Assembly: GCA_965153355.1 (NCBI GenBank)
Contig: OZ231126.1
Coordinates: 109,244,001-109,308,000 of the forward strand
DNA: 64,000 nucleotides
Reading direction: 5' to 3'
From: Flaccisagitta enflata
Lineage: Eukaryota > Chaetognatha > Sagittoidea > Aphragmophora
Within the stretch, counting starts at the first letter, position 1. Every line of letters begins with the position of its first letter. Positions 33,320 to 44,880 of the stretch are shown here, in pieces. Both the position numbers and the translations under genes were made by a program. Below the pieces are notes generated by a model, which did not search any database, was not told where the DNA came from, and was given only the letters and a program-made list of their open reading frames with translations.

Positions 33320-34420
33320 AGTAAGGATTATTTTCACATTCTGCATTTATCCTATAGCGGTCAAACTCATGAGGCTGTGAAAACGTGGAGAAATACCCTC
33401 TACTATTACCATTTCCTAACAAAGAAATAACTACGAGCTAGCTAAAGATGACCGCTCCTGCCCAAAGTCTCCTGCCCATAATCTAGTGGTCAAGCCTTTT
33501 GCAAGGCCAATAAGGAGGAGGAGGAGGAGCTCCGGCCAATTTGCAAAAGTAGGAAACGCGCAACGAGTTGCAGAGGATTTGCAGAATGGTAGAATTTGTA
33601 AGCCTCAAAATCTCTACTCGAGTTAAACCTCGAAGAGAGAGAGAGAGAGAGACGAGGAGCCTCAGAACTTTCGATCGATCGATCGAAGATTTTCAGTCGA
33701 GGATTTTCTACTTTTAGGGAGGGAGGGAGGGAGGGTAGAAAGAAGAAGGGATTTCAATGAAAGAATGAACGGCAGAAACCTGGGTGAAATACTGTCTACA
33801 ATTACCTTTTCGAGTTTGTCTCCTGAAAGAGTAGGTAGGATATTTGGGATGAATGAATAGAAAAGGTAGAAGTAGGTGTATAATAGTGGGGGCAAGATTG
33901 TTCAGAAAAAGAAACGTGTTATACAAAGACAGAAAGAAAGAAAGAAGAAAGAGAGAGTGAAAGAAAGAAGGGAAAGAACAAAGGGGATTATGAAACGCTC
34001 AAATCCACGGGAAATACCTTCTACATTTACGTTTTTGTCTCATATTAAACAGAGATGGACCCAATTTTATAAAAGAAGAAGAAGAAACGTGAAGAGAGAA
34101 GGTAGATCCAGATTTTGGTAAGTAGAAATGGTGAATGTGAATGATGATGTATATGGATGGAGGAAGTGGATGAGGAGTGGATGTATGTGTGCGTAAAAGA
34201 GTTTGAACCAATTATTTTGATGGTGGACCTAAGTACTCGACGTTTTTTTGTCTAAAATAATTGGCCAATGCAACAAATGACGGAAGTATTTGTTATATCT
34301 ATTTGAGCTTGATAGTCGGCAATTAAGGAGAAAGAGAGCGAGAAAAAAAAAAAAAGAGAGAGAGAGAGAGAGAGCAAGAGATGGAGAGACAAAAAAGAAG
34401 AAGGCCCTACACATAGATAC
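33320..34420. other. No gene recognised; purine-rich spacer
   Basis: Contains short (GA)n, (GGGA)n and (GATC)n runs at 33635-33740, AGAAAG runs at 33930-33990 and (GA)n at 34355-34375. No coding region is supported. Confidence 0.5.
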
Positions 34421-34424
34421 CTAG

Positions 34425-34625
34425 TTGCGCGCGGGTGGGGGCAGGAGTACTATTTGAGGTTATTACACTAATTCTTGTAGGAACAGTTGGGATGAAAAAA
34501 AAAAGTACAAAAATTTGGAAAAAAATGAGGTATGAAAGACCGACGGACGGACGGATAAACCGACGGACGGACCAACGGACCGACCAACAACGACCGACGG
34601 ATGGGACTAACAAAGCATAAGGTAC
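34425..34625 (+). repeat. SINE-like family copy
   Basis: GCGCGGGTGGGGGCAGGAGTA module, A run, then GACCGACGGACGG tetramers and ACAAAGC. The hairpin tail is degraded. Confidence 0.6.
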
Positions 34626-34629
34626 GCGA

Positions 34630-35500
34630 TCAAAAGACACGAGTGAAAAAAAATCAGAAAAAATTATGATCAAGATCGAACGGGAAACAGAATAGATTTT
34701 ACATATGAGATTTTGATAGTCAGTCCAAAATATTATAATTTTTTTCTGTAAAAAATAAAATAAAAAAAAAAAAAATTAAATATGGCTGGAATTTGTTATT
34801 GTTCTAAATGAAAATATAAAATTAAAAAAAAAATACCTAAATTTTTTATTTTTTTTTAACTCCTATCGATATCGATTTTCACGGATGAGTAAAAAACTGA
34901 CTGAAGCAAGAAGTAAAAAAGCCAAACTATGGTCATTTTAAAGAAAATAAAACAGTTTTATGGTGAGAAATATTTTATAAAAATAGTGAGAAACAAAAAG
35001 GTGATGATTAGAGTCGGCTTCTTATCTCCGAGTGCAAAAAAATTGCCTTTATATTTGCATCCCATTTATGCATTAGGCGGAAATTAATAAGTATTAGCGG
35101 AAAGAATGGTTCTCTCTTCCCCATCCGCCCACCGCTCTTTGTGTGGTAACCTTTGTCTTGATGTTTTGTTGTCCATTTAGCGAGTATGAATTTTGGGGTG
35201 AAGGAATTAAACCCCGCTGAGTCTTGAGTCACAGTCCAACTTAAAGAAACCGGGAAAAAAGTTGATAAGGAATAAAAAGTACAACGAAAGGAAAAGTATG
35301 AATAAATAGGAATGCCAAAAGACCGATTGAAAATGTCTGATGAGTGTTTTGTTTATCTAGGAGTATGCTAGGCCAAGTTTTTCTCTTTGAGAAATGCTGT
35401 TATTTAACGTCCACCCTCATTGGATCTAACTAGCTAAAGACTTTTAAAAAAAGAAAACATTGAGAAAAAAAAAACAAAACAAAAAGAATCCAGCAAAAAA
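34630..35500. other. No gene recognised; spacer before the + strand gene chain
   Basis: AT-rich with poly-A/poly-T runs at 34740-34860. I see no TATA box or other promoter that I can support. The first codon of the next gene is at 35507. Confidence 0.4.
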
Positions 35501-35506
35501 ATAAGA

Positions 35507-37036
35507 ATGGGAGAATTTGATATCAATAGGGTTGAAAACCCCAATGCGCAGAGTGAGCCACCAAACGTAGAAGGTGTGACAGAAGCTCCAACTCAATCTG
35601 TGGTTTTTACAGCCCCAAAGGAGACGCTGGAACCGGAAGTGGATTTTACGTCACAAACGTATGGCGTTGAACGGAAAACGAGCGTCATTTTTACACCCTC
35701 GTCCAAGTCGGTTACGTCACAGCCGCGCATTTTTGCGCCATCCACGGGTGCCGCCGATGAAGCCCACATCCAGGAAGCGGTCATCGACTTTGGGAAATCC
35801 ATGATAAAAGAACCTTGAGTCGCGATTGGAAATGAAACCAGGCGGCACTTCATTGAAACAGGTGAGCTTGATGTCACATTCATTTATGACCCTTTGTGCA
35901 TTTGTCGGTCCGTCCATTTAGGCCATATGTTTGTCTGTCCTTATGTGAATCTATACCCTATTGAAGGTCAAACGTTCAATGTAAGCGCCGCTGGCATTGC
36001 TGTCAACATTTCCGAGTTCAACTTCGTTTTGCTGCTGTTGTTGGTCGGATTGGTGGTGGTTCTTATAGCAGCGACCTTCCAAACTCGCAAGGACATATTG
36101 GAAAGGATGGGTAAGTCGATTGAAAGCATTTGATTATAGTTAGTTTCTTTATAATGATAAAGCAGGGATGCGGAAGCGGTAAATCGTTTACGCATCCCTT
36201 CCACTTATTGTAGAATCACTTTTGCTTATGAACGCATCTCTATTAAATAGGACTCTCCATTCGGCAAATGAGGGAGGCGTTGTTGCGGCTGCAAGGCGTA
36301 GATGTTACCCTCTCTGTCCTCAACGATGTCCTAAACGATATTCAAACGCTTTTGACCCAAAATGCGCCATTTGATGAGCCAGGCGCTTTGGATGGGGAAA
36401 GGTTATCGGCGCAAACGAGACATTCAGAGAACTCAGTAAGTTGAGACTGTTTGTTTGCTCGGTCGGTTTCGTCGGGTTTGGGCCTGCTGATGGCTTTAGG
36501 TCGGCTGTCGGTCGGTTGGGTTTTAGGATTGGTTTAAGGTCCGGTTTTGGGGTTGGTTTTATGGTTGGTCGGTTGGTCGGTCGGTCGGTTGGTAACCGCC
36601 AATTTTGCCTTGTTTCTCATTTTTAGAACCTAAAGAACGGGCGACTCAAACAGACATGGGGATTTTCACGGTTCGGAGTGAAGGGGACGAGGCCATATAT
36701 TCGAGCATGGCTTCAATTTTCCGTGGACGAGACGACGAGCCAAAGAAAGAATGCCTCGGTGATTGTGGGGTTGGATGTGGGGGGTCACATGGGGGTTTGA
36801 GGGCCCCTGAAGTAGCACCTGAGCCCAACGAAGAAGGGAGATTTGTGGGCCCTCCCGTGAGGCCTCCGGGGTATGAAGAGGAAGTGGACCTCGGCGTCGC
36901 GAATTTCCCTCCTCCTCCTCCCGTACATGGCGCTGCCCTGCCCATCCACTACGTGGCTGGGGCACGCCCGAAAATTAGGATTGGCTTGCCCCCATTGCCC
37001 GAGTTGAGGGGGGACACATCCTCTGATTCTGATTGA
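35507..37036 (+). pseudogene. Four-exon membrane protein gene with Pro-rich C-terminus, decayed
   Basis: Exons read 35507-35861, 35967-36110, 36251-36435 and 36627-37036; the first three joins keep frame (phase 1, 1, 0). The introns start GTGAGC, GTAAGT and GTAAGT. Exon 1 is acidic/Thr-rich and has a TGA at 35816-35818. Exon 2 encodes NISEFNF followed by a strong transmembrane segment (LLLLLVGLVVVLIAATF). Exon 3 is Leu-rich and helical. Exon 4 is open for 137 codons in a Gly/Pro-rich frame (FPPPPPVHG, IRIGLPPLPEL), but that frame is offset by one base from exon 3. Introns 1 and 3 contain GTCC/GGTCGGTT runs. No family recognised. Confidence 0.45.
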
Positions 37037-37805
37037 AAAAAAAAAACGATGTTTCTCCTCGATCACTGCAAATTTTAAGAGGAGATTTTTTTTTTCCTGC
37101 TAAATTGGGTTGGTATCAAATACAGTAGGACCCCGCCTCATTGGTTCCATTGAGATCCAAAATTTTTCACCTTTTTTCTATAATAACTTTTAAAAAGAGG
37201 TGAAATGACATTGAAAACTATTAATTGAGACATTAAAATGTTGACCGTTATTAAAGGGGAACCGTTAAAAGCGGGGCTGTTATTGCGGGGTTCCAATGTA
37301 GTTCATCGAGTACATTTGTGTATTGATGCATCGAGTGGCGCAATGTCTGTTGAATCTGGTTGTTATATCCAACCATTTGTTCATTGAGGCGAATTGTTAT
37401 GCATATGTTTTCCCCAAAAGTTATTCTATGTGTTTGTATGGTCATTCTTTTTGACCCTTTCTTCTCTCTATGTATTTCTTCTAGACATTTTGAAAGTGTT
37501 TTATGACATAAATTGCCGTTCTGCTTACAACCTTCATTTAACTATTGATATAATCCACAAAAAAAAAAAAAAAACTCAAAAATCTTTATTATTATGGGGC
37601 GTTGGGCAAGTGGAGGAAAAGAGATAGTGTTATAGATTCTTCCCCTTAAAATTCACATTTACCCCTAGCCTGCTCACAGCGTCCGTCTGGTCAGTAGGTT
37701 AAGATAAAAGGCGATTAAGAATCGCAACAGGTTGTCTGAGTAAATGCTCTCCTAGTTAGTCCATCGAGACGAAAAAAATATTTCCAAGAAGATCTTCTTC
37801 ATCGC

Positions 37806-37905
37806 CGTCCCTCCGAAGCCATCCGAAGCCATCCGAAGCCATCCGTCAAGCCATCCGAAGCCGTCCATCAAGCCATCCGTCAAGCCATCCATCAAGCCGG
37901 CCGAA
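37806..37905. repeat. GCCATCCGAA/GCCATCCGTCAA repeat
   Basis: Seven imperfect units immediately upstream of the next start codon. Confidence 0.8.
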
Positions 37906-37906
37906 G

Positions 37907-38311
37907 ATGCTGTCCCTCCGAAGATGGTGGGTCATCCTAGCCCTGGTCTTTGTGGCCTTGGTGTGGGTGGCCCACAGCCCTCCCAACAAGGACGACCCTG
38001 ATGCAAATGACCCGTGGCAAATCATCACGGTCAATCCAAACGGAACCGCGACCCCTGCCACAACCACAATGCCACATAAGTCGCAAGATGACAATGGCGA
38101 TGGCCTTGACTTTGTTTAAAAAGTTATGGTGATCATCATTTCATCTGTGATCTTAGTGGTGGTGGTGGTTTTGGTGGTGGTCGCGATTTGGCGAGGATTG
38201 CCCATTGATTTGGAAAATGGGCCATTTGCCATGGCATTGCAAGTCCTCAATCGTCTCAGAGGATTTGTTGATGCCGTGCAGGAGAGGCGTGCACTCCGCA
38301 ACCTCCGCTGA
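37907..38311 (+). pseudogene. Small membrane protein with signal-type N-terminus, in-frame TAA
   Basis: The frame starts MLSLRRWWVILALVFVALVW (signal peptide or anchor), continues through a Pro/Asp/Thr-rich linker, hits TAA at 38117-38119 and then continues in the same frame with a second hydrophobic segment (IIISSVILVVVVVLVVVAIW) and a basic end RRALRNLR. It may be one gene broken by a stop or two adjacent small genes. The final ALRNL-x-stop resembles the end of the element 1 and 2 membrane proteins; that is suggestive only. No introns seen. Confidence 0.45.
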
Positions 38312-38319
38312 ATTTTCAG

Positions 38320-38700
38320 CCCAAAATGTTTTAAAGGCCCTTTTTAGGGCCAACCATTACTCTAAAAAGAAAACCAAAACGCCCTTATAGGGCAGGGTGC
38401 GCTGTTAAAGTGCAATACTGTATTACAAACCGATATTGGTTGCTTTTTGTCATGTTAGTTAGTGGCAGGAATTTGAATTAAGACAAAAGGGCCTCAGCTA
38501 GCTGAATCGTGTCGAGTTAAGAGTGTCGAGTTAAGATTCAAGAAAGAAAAACCAACCGATCAAAAGATTTCATTTCCAATTTCCGAGGCTGCGTGTGTGT
38601 GCATGCGAATTCGTGCATGTATCAAAGATGATGCGTGAGATCGACGAAGGATTCGAAGATTCGAGGATGATGCGTGACAACGACGAAGGATTTGAGGATG
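38320..38700. other. No gene recognised
   Basis: Spacer between the small membrane protein gene and the long (GA)n array. It contains a duplicated AGAGTGTCGAGTTAAG-like word near 38510-38530. Confidence 0.4.
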
Positions 38701-38702
38701 TT

Positions 38703-39090
<388 letters not shown>

Positions 39091-39504
39091 GAGAGAGCGT
39101 TAAAGAAAGAGAGTGAAAGAAAGAGAGTGAAAGAGACAGAGAAAAGTGAAATGATAAAGAACACCGACAACGACGACGATATATATAACCGCCTTAAATG
39201 CCTTCATCCCCAGGGGCGGGGCTTCAGGAGACAAAGATAATTGTTATAGAAAATAGAAGAAGTGAGGATGCACTGTGTGAATGCGCAAAGCGTTGGTTCG
39301 CGGAGCAGCTTTTTTAAAAGTTTAATTATAAATACATAAACGATAAAGCAGCCTCTTATTTCACGCCATAAAAATCAATCTGAAATGTGTTTTTTTTCAA
39401 GCAGATTTTTAAAATGAAAAATAAAAAAAATTTGTCATGATCCAAATGTCGACACAATGTTTTACGTTTTAAATGAATGCGCATATAATGTAAAATCATT
39501 TTTA

Positions 39505-39720
39505 TTCACGCGCTACACGACTGTGCATTAGGCTCTGTTGGTACACTGGTCCGTCCACCCGTCACCCGTCCGTCCATCCGTCCGTCCGTCCGTCACCCGT
39601 CCATCCATCCGTCCGTCCGTCCGTCCATTTGTTGGTCCACACGTCCATTTGTCTGTCCGTCCATTCGCACGCGATTGACAATCCTTTTACATGGTCATTT
39701 TTGACAGGACAGTATGCCCC
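39505..39720 (-). repeat. SINE-like family copy with expanded GTCC tetramers
   Basis: ACGCGCTACACGACTGTGCA tail, a 130 bp GTCC/ATCC run, then TATGCCCCTGCCCTTGTGGG, all in reverse orientation. Confidence 0.7.
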
Positions 39721-39902
39721 TGCCCTTGTGGGCAAATATGACATAATTTTGTAATTCTTTTTTGGCCTTGCTACTTCTTTTCTTTTTCTTTTTCATTTCA
39801 GTCCTTAATCCTTGAAAATTTGGCAAGAAGCAAACAATCTTTCGACTTTTCGACATCATGGCGTTAAGCAAAAATTGCACCAAGGCAAAGAAGGCTTAAG
39901 AA

Positions 39903-40679
39903 ATGTTAAACCTCATGAACAAGGCGGTCCGAAATTGGGCATCATTCTCGTAAGTATATCATTTATAGTATTATATGCCACCCGCTTTATTTGCGTTTTT
40001 CCTGTCTTTCTCTTTGTTATTCTATCTGTCTTATTTTTTCTGTCTGTCTCTTTCTCTCTCTCTCTCTGTCTCTCTCTCTCTCTCTCTTTCTCTGTCTCTC
40101 TCTCTGTCTCTGTCTCTGTCTCTGTCTTTGCTTCTGTCTCTGTCTCTGTCTCTGTCACTTCTTTCTCTCTGTGTTTCTTTATTTGTATGCATTTGCATTT
40201 TTTGATCGCGAATATTAGACCTTATAGCATGATGTGTTGGTTGGTACCATAAATTGTTGGTCAATAGGTCACATGTTTAGTATTTGTGCAGTTTTTGCGT
40301 CAACGCTCCTGCCCTGCCGTACGCGACTAAAGCAAAATATGACCTTTTTTTTCTTTCCTGCAGTGGTAATCAGGACGTAGAGGAAGACGTTTGCGACAAA
40401 TACAAAGTCGCCAAGTATGTCCGTCAACGCGACGACATTGACAAAAGAATCCAGGAGGCACATCAACAGGGTCTTGCCACAGCTGTGTCGATTGAGGCGG
40501 AGAATGCAGAGGATATTGATAACGCCACACACCCATGCTGGAGAGACATCAGCATGAGTGCAAGAATGAAGGACGAGATTTCTAATGTAAGGTTAGATGA
40601 GCTCACTATGCTTCAAATGCTATATGCTGATTATACTGCAAATAATAAAGCTGTGTTCTGTGCCATGGTTGAAATGTGA
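39903..40679 (+). CDS. Two-exon helical protein of unknown function
   Basis: Exon 1 39903-39949 (ATG in MLNLMNKAVRNW) ends before GTAAGT. Exon 2 40364-40679 begins after TTTCCTGCAG, and the frame is kept (phase 2). The product is about 120 residues, charged and mostly helical (CDKYKVAKYVRQRDDIDKRI, then AVSIEAENAEDIDNA and MKDEISNVRLDELTMLQML). The intron (39950-40363) contains (CT)n/(GTCTCT)n and a fragment of the SINE-like family (GTTTTTGCGTCAACGCTCC, GCCGTACGCGACTAAA). A further donor-like GTGAGT overlaps the stop, so more exons are possible. No family recognised. Confidence 0.45.
40040..40165. repeat. (CT)n/(GTCTCT)n microsatellite in an intron
   Basis: Pyrimidine-rich repeats inside the intron at 39950-40363. 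Confidence 0.9.
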
Positions 40680-41087
40680 GTCAAACTGCTTCAATACTCA
40701 TGCTCAAGAATTGAATAACTAAGACTTCTTTTTTCTTTCTTAAACAGTTATAGATGTTGATATGGACTAATATCACTGCCAGTTGCTTCAAACTAACTTG
40801 AGCTAGTAAGAAGAAATATATCTTGAGAGGAGTGGCAAACCTGCAAGACAAAACTCACAATTTTGTAACTGAATAATGCAAGGCACTCTAAAATCATGAG
40901 GAGCTGGACAGATTAATGTATTAAATCATTATATCATAATCCATTTTACAATCTAATAATGACTTAACATCCACCCAAGAATGAGTAAATATTGTAATAA
41001 TATTAAAGTTTTAGATAAAGGTTTTCAAGCTTGAATTATGCATTTACATAGGGGGAAATTTCTCCTTTTCCTTCAGTGTAACCCCCC

Positions 41088-41260
41088 CCCCCTCTCGAGG
41101 CTCAAATCCCAGTCTCGAGGCTCAAATCCCAGTCTCGAGGCTCAAATCCCAGTGTTGAGGCTCAAATTCCAGTCTCAAAGCTCAAATCCTAACCTCAAAG
41201 CTTAAATCCTAGCCCCGAGGGCCATATCCCAGACTGTAAGCTCACATCCCAGCTGCAGTA
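41088..41260. repeat. Tandem repeat, unit GAGGCTCAAATCCCAGTCTC
   Basis: About eight imperfect 19-20 bp copies; similar GGCTCAAATC words occur at 7617-7680. No coding role seen. Confidence 0.85.
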
Positions 41261-41395
41261 AAAACATCATAGGTCATCAGCCCTTCGGGCCGCTGCCCCT
41301 CTAACCAACTCACACCCACATGAACTCACTTAAGGGCATCGGGTACCGCCACCATTCACAACGCTTTTGCGACTATTCTTACAATCATTATATAG

Positions 41396-41963
41396 GACGC
41401 GCGGAAATTTAATCTGGTCCAACAAAAGTCCGAGATGAACAAGGATGCCATCTCAAAGGCAAAGGACAGGATCGTCCATTATTCCCGTGACTTGCTCGCC
41501 ATTTTCGATGGCGAAGACGATGGCGACGTCGACGATGATTTACTGGCCACTTTGAGTCAACTAGTCAATGGTATGTGTGTGCATGCGTATGCACGTGTGT
41601 GTGTGTGTGTATGTGTATGCATGTGCATGTGTGTGTATGTGAGTGTATGTATGTGTATGTGTGTGCATGCATGCATGTGTGTGTGTGTGTGTGTTTGTGC
41701 ATGTATGTATGTGCATATGTGGCATTTATGTAAGTATGTATGTAAGCATGTATGTATGCATGTGTGTATGCGTGTGTGTGCATATGTGTGCATGCGTGTA
41801 TATGCATGCGAGTATGTGCATGTGCGTGTGTGTATGTGTGCATGTATGTATGTGTGTATAGATTAAGGATAACCGGTTTTGTTGACTTCTGTGGTTGATT
41901 ATTTCTCTCTGTTTCTCTTCCTTATGCACAGACAATGACGTTTCCATTGACTATGACGATTAA
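41396..41963 (+). CDS. Short acidic protein, two exons
   Basis: An exon open from 41396, right after an ATTATATAG acceptor, to 41570; ATG at 41435 (MNKDAISKAKDRIVHYSRDL) is the likely start if there is no upstream exon. A GTATGT donor follows, then exon 2 41932-41963 after CTTATGCACAG, in phase, ending DNDVSIDYDD and TAA. The encoded protein is about 55-70 residues with an Asp-rich centre. The 361 bp intron is almost entirely GTATG/TGTG microsatellite. Function unknown. Confidence 0.4.
41571..41862. repeat. (GTATG)/(TG)n microsatellite filling an intron
   Basis: Mixed GTGTGTATG and CATG-containing units occupy most of the intron between the two acidic-protein exons. Confidence 0.9.
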
Positions 41964-41987
41964 GAGGTCCCAAATTCGCCGACAAAG

Positions 41988-44288
41988 ATGGTGAAAACGG
42001 AGCCAATCGAAGAAACTCTAAGGTTCTCCGATGAGGATACAACAGACGAAGAGCTCGGGGATGGTGATGACGTCATTAACGTGAATGCGCCTACCACTGA
42101 CCGTGCCATGTCCATGGAGGACAATGTGGGAGAATCTGTTGAACATGTGGACGTCGTTGATCAAAGTTTGGACATTAATGTTGAAGCAGACGTCGACGAG
42201 GTGTCTGCAACTCAATCGTCCAAAGCTTGTGGTGGGAAAAGGGAATCCAGCGCAGCGGAGGCTGTTAAGGGGTTGATGGCAGAAGAGGAGAGAAGAAAGG
42301 GGGAGGGAAAGGGCAGTGGTGAGAAGGAGAAGGAGGGTAAAGTGGATGGTGAGGAGGAAAGCGAGGAGGGGTGAAGATATAAAGAGAGATGAGGGAGCTG
42401 GCAAGAGGAGGCATGAGGAGGCAGGTAAGAGAGAAAGTAATGGAGGCAAAGAGGAGGAGGTGTGAGGGGAGGTGGTTAAAGACAGTCAATGATGCAGAGA
42501 AAATGGAACAGTCTCAGGCGTTACTGGGGGTTGGAGGAAGAGGAAGCAAGAAGGGAAATACAACAAGAGCAAGATTCTCCCGTCTTCTCCCAATTAGATT
42601 TCGATCTAGATTTAGATTTTGTAGAGGTTGCCGTCGAACCTTCCAAGGTCATCGCCATTGAAAGTCCAAAAGCTGATTCCAAGGCTGATTCCAAAGCTGA
42701 TTCCAAGGATGATTCCAAGGCTTATTCCAAAGCTAATTCCGAGGCTGATTCCAAGGCTGATTCCAAGGTTGATTCCAAGTCCGAATCCTTCAAAGTCCCA
42801 AAGATCCCACACCCAGATGACCTCCGTAAAAAGGCAGGAGTGACAAAGAAGCAGTTAAAGCACATGTCAAAGAATGCGTCTGAGATCAATGGTATGGAGA
42901 TGGAAAAGGTGCTTGATTTCCTCGATGACACATCAATAGAGAGTTTTCCTGATGGGTCCTTTCCATCTTACGTCGCTGATTTGGATCGCGAGAGTAACAC
43001 CGTTGGAGACGTTCATGTGGGTGTTGTCGGCGACAGCGAGGTTGGTGGATTCAGATTGGCTTTGATGACACCTACCACGTCATCTGATTTGGTTGGAAGC
43101 TCTACCAATTCAGGGCCAGACTATTCCCAAGTTTCTTCATCGTCAACTGTCGAGGTTTCCATTCCCTCGGAACAGGGCAAAGGAAAGAGAGTGAGAGAGT
43201 AAAGTAACAAAAATGATAAGACCAACAAAAAGGCAAAAGGTTGTGAGATTAAGGAGGTGTCTGGATTCACGGTGGAAACAGCGTCAACATCAATGCCAGG
43301 GGTGGAATTTGATTCGTCAACGCATAAACAAGTCCTCGTTACGCCGTCCGCAAAAACGTCATCATCCTTGACAACCAAGCCTTCGTCGTCGGGATCGTCG
43401 TCAAGCAAGCAATCGTCGTCGTCGTCGTCGTCGTCGTCTGGCAATCATTCATCGTCGGGGTCGTCATCTTCAAGGGCGCCGCTGTTCAGGCCAATTACGT
43501 CACTGAAGTCGAATTTGGCGTCCACTGCGGAAATCGACTTCATGGATGATATTCCCATGATAGGGGAGAGATAGTAGCTGACGACCATTCTTCCAGACAG
43601 TTCCCAACTTCGCGACCCAATGAAGAAATTCCAAGGGTAAGAAAATGCGACCCCTTCAACATCGTCTGCCGCCAAGCAGCAGACAACATTGGCGAAGCAT
43701 CTTAAGCATCAATTCAACGACATCCCAAAGGTCAAAAAATCAACAGCCGTTCTAGGTAATTATCGTACATGCGTCCCTTCCCGCCTGAGGCACCGTTGTT
43801 GTGCAGTTTGCCTTAGGATTTTCAAAAATAAATTGTGTCAGATCTCCTTTGATACACCATAGGCCCACATCCAGAATTCCCATTGCTCGTTTATCAAGGC
43901 CAATATGACCAATCAGATAGGGTTTACTAAAACGTGACATATTTGTTTCCAATTGTTTGACACTCACAAACATCTCAACGACGACATTATCCAACATTTC
44001 GCTTACCATGACCACCCCGTTCGCTGTCCCCATTGTTCACTGGTGGTTAATTTCAATTCTCTGTTTGAACATATGGTCCGAGAGACCTATGAACTGTTTA
44101 AAAACGGTATCCACTGCGCCAGATGCAGGACAGCCTTTTATGACTTAGGCCCATTTTACAGTCACCTGAAAAAAACACATGACATTCATCGGCCCAATTG
44201 GACCCAGTTTAATAGGTACGTTCATCACAATGTCAAAAACCGCTACCTCGCTATGTTTGCCCTTCTTCACTACGGGCTGTTTGTTTGA
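41988..44288 (+). pseudogene. Long decayed coding region: acidic N-terminus, Asp-Ser-Lys repeats, Ser-rich, Cys/His-rich C-terminus
   Basis: Open blocks share a frame at 41988-42374 (acidic, MVKTEPIEE), 42489-43202 (with 10 copies of a 4-5 residue ADSK unit at 42670-42780) and 43257-43574 (poly-Ser). They are interrupted by TAA 43200-43202 and TAG 43572-43574 and 43575-43577. A further shifted block, with stops near 43630, 43852 and 43935, ends in a Cys/His-rich stretch with CPHCSLVVNFNSLFEH and CARCRTAFYDLGPFYSHLKK, two C2H2-like fingers, at about 44010-44180. Whether this is one gene or two or three is unclear. No named family; the fingers suggest nucleic-acid binding. Coding character is supported by long open blocks and codon-scale repeats. 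Confidence 0.4.
42672..42785. repeat. Coding minisatellite, unit GCTGATTCCAAG (12 bp)
   Basis: About ten 12 bp units encoding ADSK-type repeats; the 12 bp period preserves the frame. Confidence 0.85.
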
Positions 44289-44311
44289 TTGCAGCACCCT
44301 CTAATTTTTAT

Positions 44312-44364
44312 CTCTCTCCTCTCTCCTCTCTGTCTCTTTCTCTTTCTCTCTCTCTCTCTCTCTC
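44312..44364. repeat. (CT)n microsatellite
   Basis: Short CT run 24 bp downstream of the Cys/His-rich stop. Confidence 0.85.
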
Positions 44365-44648
44365 TTGTACCCTTCTTTCTCGCCTTCATTTGCCACACAC
44401 TTTTCCACTGTAGAATCACGCAGCGCAAACACTTCTGACAAGAAAAACAAGAAATGAATTGTCGATGATCGTCTGATTTTTTCACATGATATTTTGTATC
44501 CATTTCGAAATTTTCTATTGAAAAAAAATCATTTTGCGAGCCTATTCACTTATCATTTGTTTTGTTAAGTAATTTCACCTTCATTTCCTTGTGTCTTGGT
44601 CTATGCTACTTGGTTTTTCCAAACTTTAATCTTGAACTGTGTTTAAAG

Positions 44649-44880
44649 ATGCATGGAGTAGAGGACTATTGTTCATCCGACGATGAAGAGGCAGTGTAGC
44701 CTCCGGAAAAAAAGTAAAATTGGAGGAGCAAACCGGCAAGGTAAAGAATGATCCTGCCCCTGTTCCGCGGCGGGAACACCCGGTATCGCGGAGTACCAGA
44801 GTGATGGAGGCGACGTTATTCTCAAATCCACCGCAAATTGCCCATCTGGAATTGGATCAAAACCGACGTTGACGACTCTA
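44649..44880 (+). pseudogene. Small acidic/basic protein gene, frame broken
   Basis: ATG 44649 opens MHGVEDYCSSDDEE and stops at 44697. A 58-codon open block in another frame overlaps its end and carries a KKVKLEE nuclear-signal-like stretch, DPAPVPRREHP and NPPQIAHLELD before a TGA near 44878. The two blocks could be one product with a one-base shift. No family recognised; coding status is uncertain. Confidence 0.3.

Noticed and set aside
36441-36626. 60-residue Gly/Phe/Val-rich frame (plus strand)
   Set aside because: It is GGTCGGTT-type repeat sequence inside an intron between exons ending at 36435 and starting at 36627.
43752-44033. 93-codon minus-strand frame opposite the Cys/His-rich block
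   Set aside because: The plus strand carries the finger-like motifs and continues open across the region; the minus frame has no recognisable feature and is probably a shadow.
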